Part shown: piece by piece, positions 21,212-32,950 of the stretch
Position numbering within the stretch: position 1 is the stretch's first letter
How the letters are laid out: every line of letters begins with the position of its first letter
Origin: Gnetum montanum
Lineage: Eukaryota > Streptophyta > Gnetopsida > Gnetales > Gnetaceae
Assembly: GCA_015680685.1 (NCBI GenBank)
Contig: MNCI01025182.1
Location: forward strand, 233,408 to 297,407
Direction: 5' to 3'
Length of the DNA stretch: 64,000 nucleotides
Notes under the pieces: generated by a model
Database searches by the model: none
What the model was told of the DNA's origin: nothing
What the model saw: the letters and a program-made list of their open reading frames with translations, nothing else
Made by a program: the position numbers and the translations under genes

Positions 21212-21500
21212 CATCAAAATATCTACCTTATTGCTAGAGATATCCTTTAGCAATTAAGTAAGCTTTGAAATTTTCCACCGCATCATGTTGATTTCTTTTA
21301 ACTTTAAAGATCCATTTTAATCCAATAATTGGCTTACCAGATGGATGAGGAATAAGGCTTCAAGTATTAATTTTCTAAATTTGTTGTAGCTCTTTCTCTA
21401 TGATAGTAGTCTAGCATTCATCCTACGCTACTTTAATGATAGAAGATGGTTCCATAAGAGCATCATCATTCTCATTAATGTGAGCAACTCAAACAATTCA
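21212..21500 (-). pseudogene. Copia G reverse transcriptase, first part
   Basis: The minus-strand reading gives the RVT_2 opening: KPIIGLKWIFKVKRNQHDAVENFKAYLIAKGYL, written here as positions about 21225-21340 with key phrase GLKWIFKVK. Preceding stops show decay. The domain resumes at 12367 beyond element A. Confidence 0.85.
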
Positions 21501-22110
21501 TTATACATGGTAGTGAAGAGAGCATCTATAGTAGGTTCCACATCTTGGTTTGGCTAAGAATTGTCCTCCCAAAAGTGACTATGGGTCAAGTGCCTAGAGA
21601 AGTCTATATCTAGCATATTGGAGACTAGGTGATAGGAAGCTAGGTGAGAGTTGGGTGGAATGTGTGCATGAAGGAAAGATGGTGGGGGAATTGTAAAATG
21701 GCTCATGGAGCTAGGAATATTTATAGTTAATCCAGACAAGATAGGAAAAGTTGATGTTGATACTGATGCAGCTGAGGTGGAATCAGGTATGTTAAATAAA
21801 ATGTCACTTGACTGAAATGGAGGTGTGGAAAAAATAGGTGATGATGGAAAATGATAATATAGTGAAATTTGGCCACCATTTTGGGTTGTGCTCTATTGGA
21901 TGTTAGCAAGGGATGAAAAATTATTGGCAAGAAATCAAAAAATATGGTTGTAACTGACAAAAATGGGAGTACTATTACCATTATGGCCATACAAACATTG
22001 TAGATAGGTGTCATCATTAAAAATCATGGATGGTGATATTGTTGGTGAGATTTTGTTCTTGTATTAGATTCTTCCAATGAATAGTTTGAAACCATTGCAT
22101 ATGCTTCTAC

Positions 22111-22560
22111 CTAAAAAACATTTTCTAAACCTAACATTTGAAGTAGACTTCTTGCCATTTCAATCGTAGTTCTACTCTTTCTCTCAGCGATGCCATTTTG
22201 TTGGGGTATAAATGATGCGGTAGTTTGATGAATAATTCCATTTTTCTTACAAAATTCATCAAATTCATTTGATAAAAATTCACCACCATGATCTGTCCAA
22301 ATTTTCTTAATTGTATTTTCACTTTGATTTTCTACTTTTACCTTAAACTCCTTAAAAAATTCCAATGTTTGATCTTTTAACTTAAGAAAATATCCCCAAG
22401 AAAATCTTTAAAAATCATCCACTACAATTAACATATATTGGCTTTTACCTAGGCTCAATGTTTGCATAGGACTGCATAGATCTGTATGAACTAGATCTAA
22501 TTTTGATTGAGATCTATGTTCTTTCTTAGGAAATGGAAACCTTGTAATTGTTCCTAGTTA
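22111..22560 (-). pseudogene. Copia G integrase core
   Basis: In element sense the acidic triad region is visible. It reads LIVVDD (about 22420), IWTDHGGEFLSNEFDEFC (first Asp of that phrase near 22290) and FIPQQNGIAERKSRTTIEMA, with Glu in AERK (near 22185). The intact stretch is 22111-22365; upstream it holds stops. The order pre-integrase, integrase, RT is diagnostic of copia. Confidence 0.88.
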
Positions 22561-22896
22561 ACATATGTCACAATCATAATTATATGGCAAAGAAAATTTT
22601 GGCATACCTCTTACAATTTCTCCATTTTGCATGCAGTCCATTGATCCAAAGTTGACATATCCTAATCGAGGATGTCATAACCATGTTATTTATTCAGTGA
22701 CAGTGAGGTAATGAACATCCTTATGCATCTGCAACTTGTACATCTAATTCTTGCTAATAGGATAATGTCAATACCTTTATAATCATCAACCTTAGATATT
22801 TTACAAATATCTTTTTCAAATTCAACACAATACCCATTGTGACATAGTTGTCCCACACTTAATCAATTTTTAAAAAAGATTTAGAACAAAATAGAT

Positions 22897-23115
22897 CTAG
22901 GAAATAACATATTTGTTACCTTGATTTGTTGTGAAGGCAAGCGAGCCAATCTTGGTAATGGTTAACTTCTTTCCATTACCTATAGTTACCTTTCCATCAT
23001 ATTTTTCTAAACTTGAGAATGGCTTCTTATTCCTTGTCATGTGATTACTACACCCACTATTAACATACCAAACATTGTTATTATTACTAGCATTTGGTAC
23101 CTTTGTAGAGATCAA
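22897..23115 (-). pseudogene. Copia G protease / pre-integrase region
   Basis: An open 72-codon reading contains VWYVNSGCSNHMT, which corresponds to the VWYxDSGCSNHM aspartic protease site with the catalytic Asp changed to Asn. FSSLEKYDGKVTIGNGKKL follows, which is typical of copia. Next comes the GAG-pre-integrase start. Confidence 0.85.
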
Positions 23116-23399
23116 GAGTTGGTCTTCCTCCTTTCCAATATAAAAAAAATTCTCACATTTATTTTATTCTTTTGTTGACCTTCATATTTTAAAAGTTTTG
23201 CTTTGTCCTTCTTTTCATACTTATTTCTTGACCAACATTCAAGAGTATTGTGGGTGTTGGTACCAGAGAAATCACAATGCTTACCATTTTTTTCTTGATT
23301 TGATCTTCCACAACCATGACCTCCAGATCTACCGTGATCACGTTGAAGTCCTTTTAATGAGGATCCATCTAAAGATCTTTGATGTTGATTTTGATTTTG

Positions 23400-24090
23400 A
23401 TTGGATGTCCTCTAAAATTATGCTTGAAATGCATTTTTTGTTGAATCCTCATGATCAACAATCCTTTGCTTATACGTCCTTAAGCTTCCTACAAGCTCAA
23501 CCATGGTCATCTTATCAAGATCTTTTGGCTCTTCAATAGCCATGATGATGAGATCATATTGTCTAGTTACACTTCGAAGGGTCTTTTCAATAGAACACCT
23601 TTCTTCAAGCATTTCTCCACAAGCTTCAAGTGCATTTTGAACATGTTGAAATCAATTAATCTATTAATCAATATTCTTTGAATCTAGCATGCACAAAGAT
23701 TCAAAATCTTTCCTTAATACTTGTAGCTTGTCAATAGAAAATTTTGATGATCCCTTGTATGCAATCTCTAGTGCATCCCATGCAGCTTTACTAGTTTAAT
23801 GCATGACAATTTTGGGAAAAATTATCACATCTAACATAGATTGAATGATGAATAATGCTTTTTCACCTTTCTTATGAACCTCCTTGATTTCATTCTTTTG
23901 TTTTTCCTTTAAGGCTTGAAATGTTGCTTGATAAACATCTTTAAATTCATTTTCAACAAAATCCCATAGATCTTGTAAGATAAAAAATGTTTGCATCTTA
24001 ATTACCTAATACTCATAATTTTCTCCATTGAAGATAGAAACTTGGAGAGATACAGATTCGTGATTTTCGGCCATTCTAGAGAGATATGTT
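23400..24090 (-). pseudogene. Copia G gag region
   Basis: Minus-strand pieces at 23796-23996 (FILQDLWDFVENEFKDVYQ, LKEKQKNEIKEVHKKG) and 23418-23612 (LDKMTMVELVGSLRTYKQR) match the UBN2-type gag of copia elements. Stops and shifts break the frame. It lies just downstream of the primer site at 24109-24123. Confidence 0.8.
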
Positions 24091-24125
24091 GTCAAGAATC
24101 TGAATAAACCTGCTTTGATATCAAA

Positions 24126-24478
24126 TAAAGAATCTAAAGGACCTTGTATCAATGATCCAAGCTAAAATAAAATAAAGAACTTACTTAGAACAAGCACACT
24201 CATGTTAAACTCTCTTAAATCCTCTTACAAATGAATATGTGCTGCTACAATGATATAGTCCTTAATCTCCCAAAAATAGAGTTGGAGAGATAAGCGAGAA
24301 TGTAGGAAATCATGGGGATGATTCTTATTTTCTCATTTGAGGATCTTATTAATAGGGACTGATCTAAACATGGGATTAGATAGGAATTACAAGAATAGGA
24401 TCTCATCTTATTTAATATAGATTTATGGATGAGATCTATCTAATTCTTTTGTGGAACATCTAGTCATCATATTCCACA
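24126..24478 (-). repeat. 5' LTR of copia element G
   Basis: 353 bp, paired with 11552-11904. Its terminal TG (plus-strand end of the unit) is mutated to TA at 24126. It is followed in element sense by the Met-type primer site at 24109-24123. Confidence 0.9.
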
Positions 24479-25080
24479 ATCAAAGCATACAACCTATAAA
24501 AATCTCATCCTTTAAATAAGTTACAAAATGTTACCAATTTAAGTCACACTTCAGGCATCATCATATCCTCTATAATGTTTCTAGATAATCATGTTAGCTA
24601 TATATCTAGGGGTGTATTTATAATCATTCTTTCAAGGTTTGACATCCAAGTCATTAACAAGTATGAGGAACCTCTAACTTAATACATTTTTAATAGGCCC
24701 TTATTATCCTTTTTAATGAATAGCATAAAGGTTCATCTAAGTTTCTTTGCTTTCTCTTGTATCTCCAAATGTGTAAATTTGGATTACATATTGATTATTT
24801 GTTACATCTTAGGTTATCAAACTATCTACCATCAAGGATCTTTAGAATTCAAGAAATTATTACATAGAGTACATAAAGGATGTTGGAACCTAAAACTTCC
24901 TTTTATTTTAATCTAATTTTTTTAACAAATCTGATTTTTCTCTAGTATATCTAATTTCTTTAAATTTTCCCTATGGTGGATTCCATAATACTTCTATCTT
25001 CTTCTACTAATGTTAAAATTTTTGCTTCTTTATTCAAGCAAAATTTTTTATTAATTCTAAAAATGTAAATTTACAAACTT

Positions 25081-25830
25081 CTAAGAAATAAGTCGTAATG
25101 ACTTCTTCCAATGATGCTAATCCAATTAAGACACCCAATTTTGTTCTTGATGATGTATGTGAGTCATTGGTTGTTAATCTTTCATTACAATATGTGTTCA
25201 TTCAAATTCTAGGTTACCGATCTTCTAATTGAAATTTTGTTTCTTGGTTAAATCATGTGATGAAAAAACACAACATCTAAGTCCTTGATGCTAGGTATTA
25301 TTCTCATTTTTTTTCTTTTTTTTTTGTTGAGTTAGGCAATGCTTCAATGATGCAATGTACCCTAGATATAGGGTCTTTTATATACAAGCATGCAGTGTTG
25401 ATCATTCATAAGTTAGGCAAGAAATTGTTAGCCTTCATGGTTCCATTAAGCATATAGATTCTATTTCTACAACTTTGAGTTTTAATAAATATTTTTTTTG
25501 TTGAAATCAACCTTCTTAATCATAAAAAGGAATTGGTATTACAAGTAAGAGGAAAGACTTATATTCATCCAATTACATATTATAATCTTTCTAATTCTTC
25601 CAAATTTTGCTATCGTGAAGGACATTTGTTTAATGCTTATCCTTTGTTGATCAAGAAAAAAGATTCCAAAGAAAAGAAAAATTGTGTTGAAGTTGAAGAG
25701 AGAAAAAAATAATATGAAGTTGAAGATACAAAAAATCAAGTTAATGTTAATAATAAGAATGATCAAATAGCAATAAAGAATCCAAAGAAGATAGAAGCTT
25801 GGATAGATTGCTCATAAGACAAATTTTTTC
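25081..25830 (+). pseudogene. Degenerate retroelement ORF1-like (DUF4283 / zinc knuckle type)
   Basis: Plus-strand reading in shifting frames gives FVLDDVCESLVVNLSLQYVF and FIQILGYR..NWNFVSWL. Then comes a region ending HPITYYNLSNSSKFCYREGH with a short Cys/His knuckle, and a Lys/Glu-rich tail (KKKDSKEKKN). This order recalls the DUF4283 plus zf-CCHC_4 arrangement in plant LINE-type ORF1 proteins. A related fragment lies at 56.3-57.16 kb. No LINE endonuclease or RT is seen nearby. Recognition is weak. Confidence 0.35.
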
Positions 25831-25850
25831 TTATCTAACAAGAATACTAT

Positions 25851-26048
25851 TAATTAAAAAATTAAAACTAGAATCAATAAGAAGGTTATAGTTGAAGGTT
25901 TTAATTAAAAAATTAAAACTAGAATCAATGACAAGCGATCTTCAAATTAAAACTAGAGTCAATAAGAAGGTTATAGTTGAAGGTTTTAATTAAAAAATTG
26001 AAACTAGAATTAAAAAATTAAAACTAAAATCAATAACAAGCAATAAGG
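25851..26048 (+). repeat. AT-rich minisatellite
   Basis: Three to four imperfect units of about 45-55 bp share AATTAAAACTAGAATCAATAA and GAAGGTTATAGTTGAAGG. Units vary by internal deletion. It directly follows the ORF1-like fragment. Confidence 0.8.
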
Positions 26049-26429
26049 TGAAGATCTTCTACAAGTGATACCACTTTCTTTCTTTGATAGAAATATTGGT
26101 ATTAAGCTACACCTTTCTATCTTGAATCCTTTTTCTATTTTAAGTTTAAGCATGGATATTAGAAAGTGATGTAAATTTTTCTAGGGCTAGACCTTCCTCC
26201 TTACTAACAATTAATTTTTTTTCAAAGTATCAATTGTAAGGCTATACATGTGAGTGGATAATTCTAAAATTGAAAAAGGTTCTTTCCATATATTTTTTTC
26301 AATGATATCTACTTGTTGTCAAGCTTGTGTTGTACACTAAATTTTCTTTGTTCATTATCAATGTCTTTCTTGGGATAGATGCCTTGAAACTTCTATTTTT
26401 AATAATATTTATCCCTAAGCCAAAACTAT

Positions 26430-26590
26430 TTAGCATAATGAGCTCTTAGTCTAGTGCTTGGCATAGGTTCAATTTTGCTGGGTAGCATTAAATTATAAAT
26501 TTTTTAAAAATTGTATTGGGAATTTTGAAATTAATTATATAGATCCAAGGGTCTCACTAGGCATAAGTAAAAATTTCAATTTTAGTTTCA
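26430..26590 (+). repeat. SINE-like copy
   Basis: It carries GAGCTCTTAGTCTAGTGCTTGG, then AGGTTCAATTTTGCTGGGTAGCATTAAATTATAAA and a tail with ATCCAAGGGTCTCACTAGGC, given here as positions 26441-26560. It is the same family as the copies near 3.8 kb and 26.7 kb; the 26.7 kb copy matches along the whole body. Confidence 0.5.
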
Positions 26591-26639
26591 TATTTGAAAT
26601 TATTTTAATAATATTTATTCCTAAGACATATAGTCAAAT

Positions 26640-26810
26640 TAGAACTTTGGAACTAATTGGTAAGGGTCTTGGTTTGGTAATCCTAGGTCATAGGTTCAAT
26701 CCTACTAGGTAGCACTAATTTATAAAGTTTAAAAAGATTATGCAAAAGGAATTCTAAAACTAGTGTGATAGATCTAAGGGATTTTAGTCAACTTAAGTAA
26801 AAATTGTAGC
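26640..26810 (+). repeat. SINE-like copy, best preserved
   Basis: It has an A-box-like TTGGTAAGGGTCTTGG and a B-box-like AGGTTCAATCC, then TACTAGGTAGCACTAATTTATAAA. It is the clearest member of the dispersed tRNA-derived family in this window. The two boxes are about 35 bp apart, as expected for an internal pol III promoter. Confidence 0.5.
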
Positions 26811-27299
26811 CTTAGTTTTATAACTCAATAGTGCCAACCAAATTCAAATGCATAACTTAGAATTACCATATTGAAGGTCTTACAACTAAGTTAACAAAGA
26901 TACCTAGATAAATAAAATTTATCTAAAGAAACTTACCAAGAAAAAGAACTTTTCAAGTCTCTGTGGAATGAATAGTTTCTATGATAAGGAAAGATCAATG
27001 ATCACCAACACTTAGTCTATCTTTCAAAAGTTGCATAAATCCCAAGAACATTTTCAAACGTAAATCCCCTCCCATTTGCATTGACTTTAGTGAAATAATA
27101 TGATGTATGATGCCTTGCCCATTAATCGTATGCTCGTTGCTTGTGATTTAAACACTTCCTCATATTCAAGCATTATGTTTATTTGAATATTATATTCAAA
27201 TTCTTGCAAGGTTTACTAGATATGAACTGAAAGAAATGCAAATTGTGATAAGCAAATGAACAAACTAAAAGTAAAATCCAAACAATAAAAAATAATAAA

Positions 27300-27368
27300 C
27301 TATTAGAATTGAACCCAAAACTTTTTATTTTATGCAAAGTATTGTTACCATTATGCTATCCACTTAAG
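27300..27368 (-). repeat. tRNA-like / SINE head fragment
   Basis: On the minus strand TAGCATAATGGTAACA (A box) and GGGTTCAATTC (B box) lie 35-40 bp apart. No anticodon stem can be folded, so it is a SINE head or tRNA relic, not a gene. Confidence 0.4.
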
Positions 27369-27654
27369 TTGAAAAGTTGTATGATATATTTTTTATTAAT
27401 ATTTTTAGAAGAAAAGGGTCCCACCGTTCCTTTGGCTGCCTAGGTTGCCCGAAGTGATGGAATCCTTTTGAAAAGGTAAAGGAGATGGGAGGGAGTTTTG
27501 ATGAAGTGGATTAAATGGGATCTTATCTCTTTAGACTAATGTCATAGTTGTGATAACTTCTATTTGTCCCACCTCTACTTGGGTAGCATTGCATGAGTGA
27601 TGGAACAATTATAGTCATCTAAATATATGTTGCACAAACTAATTTGCAAATCTT

Positions 27655-27740
27655 AATAAAAAGGCTTAGTGGTTAAAACATATTTAAATAAAGTTTAAGT
27701 TATATGTTTAATTCTTGCCACTTGCTTGAAATGAGTTATA
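27655..27740 (+). repeat. SINE-like fragment
   Basis: GGCTTAGTGGTTAAAAC (A-box-like) is followed by ATATGTTTAATTCTTGCC (B-box-like). Decayed, with no clear ends. Confidence 0.35.
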
Positions 27741-28979
27741 AAAAATTTAAATTATAAAATTTTATTTTACCATTTTCCTTCTTAAATGAATCATAAATCT
27801 TAAATTTTTTTTCTAATATTGAAGATCATCTTCAAATTTTTTTCAATGCAATCTTGAAGATCTTGAACTTTTCAATGATCTAGTGAAGATCATCTTGAAA
27901 GCTTTTTAATGAAAGATTTCAAAATAAAATCATCTTCATTTAAATTTTTTTTAGTGAAAGAATTTCTAATTTTTCCCAAAAGGATATTCTTTAAATGTTA
28001 ATTTTTTTAAGGCTACACAAGTTCATTGGTGCATATCTGAAAATTTTATCTCAATTTCATAGTTTTTCCAAAAAAAAAAGAACATTTAATCTCATGCATA
28101 GAAATATGAATTTTAACTGGTCTATTATTGCCTGCACCTGCATATGTTTCTATCCTGTTTCCCAACATAGCGCATGCTTTCGAATCCTGTGATTGATGAA
28201 ATGAAAGGGAATAATGTTGTGGGAAATAATGAATGAAACAAAATCGGAGCCTAAATAAAAGGATCCGATTTAACAAGCTTCGTATCGGTCCATGTATGGC
28301 TTTGAGGTTTTACATAGTTTTGCACCAGGCTTTTTTTTTTTGGATAGCACCATAGTTTTAGGTAATTATACAGAAGTCATACAAAAATGACTAATTTTAT
28401 CATAGATAGTGCTTCGCGTTAGCATAATCTTGCAAAATGACATTTTATTGATAGTGTGTTTGGCCCTACCATTGTTATGCATCCGACAGATTACTAAGTT
28501 GATGTCAATGATGATTCAGATTTTTAAGTCATAAAATCAAGAAATCTACAACTTTAGAAAGGTGAACTTAGGGAGAACCAATCAACACATCTAAATGTAC
28601 TCACTATAGCTTCACAAGCACTATCATGAATAATGCTTTGTCACAATTGCAAGGGCATCTCAAAGCTCGATGATGTTAAGGCATGATGAAAAGAAAGAGA
28701 AAGAGTGAAGAGGTTTAAGAGAAGGATGGTAGACTACTTCCAAGAGGAATAGCAGGCTGGTTCAATTGTTTCCATCCTTGTTGAAGGATTGGTTCAAATT
28801 GGATTATGGAAATAAGAACATTTTTGTTGTTAAAAGAAACTTTTGATGTCAACATCACCCATGCTAGGCATGGGGCCATGAACAATAACAAGAAGTTAGA
28901 TATACAATAGATGCCATTGGCTAATCTATATTGGTCTAGAAGCCTAGTTACACAATTGTATTAATAAGTTGATTGTACT

Positions 28980-29823
28980 TGATGAGTGGCGAGGTACCCC
29001 TACCCCCAACCATACAAATCACAAGCGTTCATGCACGATCTAGTCAAATTTCATAGACCTTAAGTTCTTAAGTACACCGCTTCTAAGATGTAAAATTTAA
29101 TTGGAATGATTGTTATCTTCATAGTTCCACTCATGAAGTACAAGTATATGGTTAAGTGCAACTAAGGTATGTGATTTTTATCATTTTGTATTTTATAAGT
29201 TTAATCACCTACAACAAGAATGAAAGGTAGAGTAATTTAAGATCTAATTTATCTATTGCCTAGCTAGCCTAACATAAGTACCTGTTCCTACTTTTTAGAC
29301 ACATCCTGAACACGTATAGCATTGTTGGACTACCAAATGTTAAGCATTTCTAGGTTACCAAGTGCTACACGTATGCTCGAGGTGGTCATGCTTGTGTTCA
29401 TTAACAAGTGAAAATTAATTGCTTAATTAAAGTGCATTAAAGTGAAGTGCATGAATATTAAATGCATCAAGGAAATATTAATATATTCTTAGTGCTGCAA
29501 GGATGATCAAAAGGGTTCATTTTTAGTCTCATCACACTATTGTGCTTAGCTACATCAGTGCTCGAACAAAGATCTATGCACACCCAGACTCCTACTATGG
29601 GCACTTAGAAAATATTCTAACTCAAGGGAAAAGAAATTGTAAGAGCTTTGCTATCTATGAAAAAACTAATAAAACTATATAAAAATCATGAGCCCGAGCA
29701 CTATATTTATAGGTCGGCATATACTTCGCAATATCAAATATTTGACATCGCATCTTAGAATTTGATATCCAGTATATGATATCAAGGCTCTGATATTAGA
29801 GGTAGTCAAAACGTGATCCATCA
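28980..29823 (-). repeat. 3' LTR of element D
   Basis: On the plus strand it runs from TGATGAGTGGCGAGG to GTGATCCATCA and is followed by TACCCCCACAACTAAATG, the reverse complement of a polypurine tract. TATA is at 29704-29711 on the minus strand. It is very close in content to the LTRs of element C. Confidence 0.82.
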
Positions 29824-30128
29824 TACCCCCACAACTAAATGAAAACTCGTCCTCGAGTGAAGAAGAGGAGGAACAATTCCCTTACAAAATATTGGAAATG
29901 GATGGAGTAGGTGGTAATTGGGTTGAGGATGGAGGATCATGTGTTGAAGGATGAGAAGGATGATAGGGATATGGGGTTCTTCCTCTAGTAGATGGAGGAT
30001 GAGTTTTGTAATACTCTAGAGGGTAGTAGTGATGCTGAAAAGAAGTGCGATTAGAAGAGTTATGCAAAGACATTAGTTGCTAAACATAGTACTCATACAA
30101 ATAGGGTTGCATGTAAGGGTACTACTAT
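29824..30128 (-). pseudogene. End of element D gag, joined to the element 3' end
   Basis: The minus-strand frame 29882-30073 encodes a His/Tyr/Pro/Ser-rich gag tail (SFQHHYYPLEYY, YPYHPSHPSTHDPP) alignable to element C around 43.30-43.48 kb. It stops and passes directly into the pre-polypurine sequence shared with C at 48.95-49.0 kb. This marks the pol deletion point. Confidence 0.6.
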
Positions 30129-30824
30129 TGATGAGTCATGAATTTGCTGGCTATGATATCACAACAGTCGTGATATCGCAGCAGCTGTTATATTGCAGCA
30201 ACTGTGATATCGCAACAGCTGTGATATTAGAGCAATCGTGGTATCACTTACGCGATATCATAGCCTAGCCATGATATCGCATACACGGTATCGCAACCTG
30301 CTTCAATTTCTATAAATAAGAGGTGGCTTTCCATATTCTAGAACTTAGTTCTTAGTTCCTTACCCAAAATCTTGAATTTTTTCCTTCTTAGAGTTAGAAT
30401 TATTTCTTAGTGCATGCCTGTAGTGTGGTGATTGTAATTGTACGANGGTAGTGTACGTAGGATCTACTTGGCAACCTGGTAGCGTACGTACGTAGGTCCA
30501 AGATGTGTATGGATGAATGAGGAATGGATGCTCATCGCACTTAGGCTAGCTTAGATTCTCTCTCACCCTTTCTCTATTAGCTTACTTAATATTATTTTCC
30601 ATCATACTCAGGAGTAGTACTAGTGTAGAAACACATCATACACCTCAATTTGGACTAAACCATATGTGACAAAGCTAATACTAGTCTAGGTGGGAAGACA
30701 GTGAACTACGACCTATGAGTAACTGTCTAGATACCAAAGCTAGCCCATCTGCAGAGTTCTACCAGATCATGCGTGAAACGCTTGTATTCATATGGTTGAG
30801 TGTAGGGTACCTTGCCACTCATCA
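30129..30824 (+). repeat. 5' LTR of element B, with sequence missing at N 30446
   Basis: It spans TGATGAGTCATG to CACTCATCA. Compared with the 847-bp 3' LTR it is about 150 bp short, and the missing part lies at N 30446. Its U3 (30150-30300) carries five exact GATATC palindromes plus about four variants, more than the 3' LTR. TATAAATA is at 30311-30318. Confidence 0.88.
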
Positions 30825-30965
30825 TTGGTGCTATTGCCAAGGACGGTGCTAGTTATCTAGATTAGTTATATCATACAAGGTCGCTGTATAGGAATTAATG
30901 ATATATCTTTTAAGAAGAAATAATTACAAAAAGTCACATACAAATTCACACATAATTTCACAATC

Positions 30966-32950
30966 ATGCCTCTCCTAAAAGACTTGATAATGCCACATCT
31001 AGTTAGGCAATTCATTGGAGAACCAACGAATTATTTGACAATGAAGATTGGAGTACGCAATACGAAGTGGGGATTTCTTATAAACATAAACGAAGGCAAC
31101 ATCATCCCAACACATAAAAGCATAACTTACTTGATGACGATGAATCCCTACTGGCCACTACAAGCCTAACGCAAATACAAGAGGCTGTTTGAATCTCCCA
31201 TAGGCATCGTAAAGAGAGTCATCTACCCAGGCTCGATTTAAACAACTTCCCTAATTTCTCAAGAGGCTATGACTTAGATATGCATGACCATTTACAAGCC
31301 TTCTACAATGCCTATGCATGGAACGACATTGATAACAGTTGGCAAAAACTCAAGCTCTTCCCTATAACACTCGTTGGCCAAGAAAAAGTATGGTATAGAT
31401 CGTTAAAACCCAATTCAATATGATGTTGGCCAACAATGGTAGAACTCTTTAATGAAAGATATCAAACCTACGCAAGAGTGTCAGCCTTGAAGAAACAAAT
31501 CCAAGAGTGGAAACAAGCATAACATGAACCCTTAGACATGGCCTTAGAAAGATATTATGCACTGTTAAACAACTACCCAAACCATGAGTTCTTCGAGGAA
31601 AGGCTAATATACCATATCATTGATGGGGTTCGTGATGCAACAAGAGAACCCATAGGGATGTATGCCCAAGGTCAACTATACGAACTACGAACCCATCAAG
31701 TCCAAGATCTTATTAAGCAAGTAGCAAAATAAGAAGGGGAAATGGCTAGATGAGAGAGTGTTGAAAAACATCAACGAGACCATAATCTCAAGTTAACAAA
31801 GGTTCATAATCACAAAAAGAAGAAATCAACCTATCTCAAGGAGGAAAAACCATCTTTGCCAATAGAACACTCACTAGAAGAAGTCAAGGCAAAGATCAAT
31901 AAGATGTTGGAATGGATGCATAAAAAGTGTGGGGAATATATCGATATTATTGAAGATAGAGTTTTGAAAACTCGAGAAGCAGGACAAAATATCATTAGAC
32001 ATTCAGAAAGAAGGAATGAGGAAAATAAAAGCTCAACTGCCAATCATACGTATGAATGCAACATTTGCCTGTACAATCACCCCAAGGGTCAATGCCCAAT
32101 CTTGTTACATTTATATGAGCATTGGGGAAACACATTACACCTAGAGTTTGTATAGAAATACTATGTTTGATCACAGTGGCAAAAATCCCAGTCGTGGGGG
32201 AAGCCATCCCTAAACTAGAGACAACCTTCATACCATCCGAATCCAAATGTTTATCTAGTTCAACATCTTATTTCCCTAGCTAGGCAAACATACTCTATCC
32301 CTCCACATTAACATTCTCCTCAATACTATTAGCCCATGTCCTCAACAAAATCACCGCCTTGTGTACCACACACTTCTCCCAATTTTCAACATTCTCATCC
32401 TTTCCCTCCTTCTACATCACCAACAACTATTCCTAAGGTGTCTGCATCACAACAACAACCCTCGAACGTTACTTATGCTACTATTGCCAACAACAGTGAG
32501 ATACCTCAGCAACATCGAAGGAGTCCCTTCTTTAGAAATGACCCTAGGAAGGGACAACATAATTCCAAGGCCATTTCATCCTCTAACTCAGCACAAGTCC
32601 AACACTATGGTGCATCCTTCTCTTCAAACCCAATGCCTCATGTTACTTCATCAAGGCCACCAATTAACACTCCAACAACCATACGGCCCAATGAATACAA
32701 CCATGGAGGGTGACATCCTGATCCTTGCATACCATCTAATGTTCCCAATTATCATAGTGGTTCAACTCGTTATCTGAAAACTACATCTGATAAATTGCCC
32801 CACTATGCTTACTATAATCAGGTGTGTGAACCCCGATGGGGTAAGTATGACCAAGTCCCAATATTTCCAACATGCAAGGATCCTCATCTTTCATTTATTA
32901 ATCTTTGCCATCCTCAATGGTTTAGTTATGGGGGATATCCCCCATTTTAA
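30966..32950 (+). pseudogene. gag region of element B
   Basis: ATG 30966 to TAA 32948-32950, nearly the same length as gag of A. Shared phrases are LDLNNFPNFSRGYDLD, NDIDNSWQKLKLFP and HIIDGVRDATREPIGMYAQ. The Cys/His knuckle is CNICLYNHPKGQCP (near 32058), followed by a Pro/Ser-rich tail. Stops and frameshifts are scattered through it. Confidence 0.8.

Larger units (their letters stand above)
11552..24478 (-). mobile_element. Ty1/copia LTR retrotransposon (G), minus strand, split by element A
   Basis: Two 353-bp LTRs (11552-11904 and 24126-24478) are flanked by a perfect 5-bp duplication, ATCAA (11547-11551 and 24479-24483). Reading on the minus strand, the 5' LTR is followed two bases on by a primer site close to TGGTATCAGAGC (24109-24123, initiator tRNA-Met type). 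Then come gag, protease/pre-integrase, integrase and reverse transcriptase, in copia order. RT is cut by element A. After removing A and one target copy, the element is only about 4.1 kb. The C-terminal part of RT and all of RNase H are missing, and the coding frames hold many stops, so it is dead. Confidence 0.93.
24484..28979. other. Non-genic stretch between elements G and D
   Basis: AT-rich sequence with an ORF1-like fragment, a minisatellite and several SINE-like pieces listed separately. The remaining parts (24484-25080, 26050-26430, 26810-27300, 27740-28979) show no coding family. Short palindromic GAAGATCATCTT-type phrases recur at 27820-27900. Confidence 0.5.

Noticed and set aside
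27300-27368. Functional tRNA gene
   Set aside because: A and B boxes are present but no acceptor, D or anticodon stem pairs; a SINE head or relic is more likely.
28046-28276. Frames near 28.0-28.3 kb on both strands
   Set aside because: Mutual shadows without any recognisable motif.
30140-30300. CRISPR-like array in the GATATC repeats
   Set aside because: Units are short, palindromic and unevenly spaced inside an LTR of a plant element; no array structure or cas genes.
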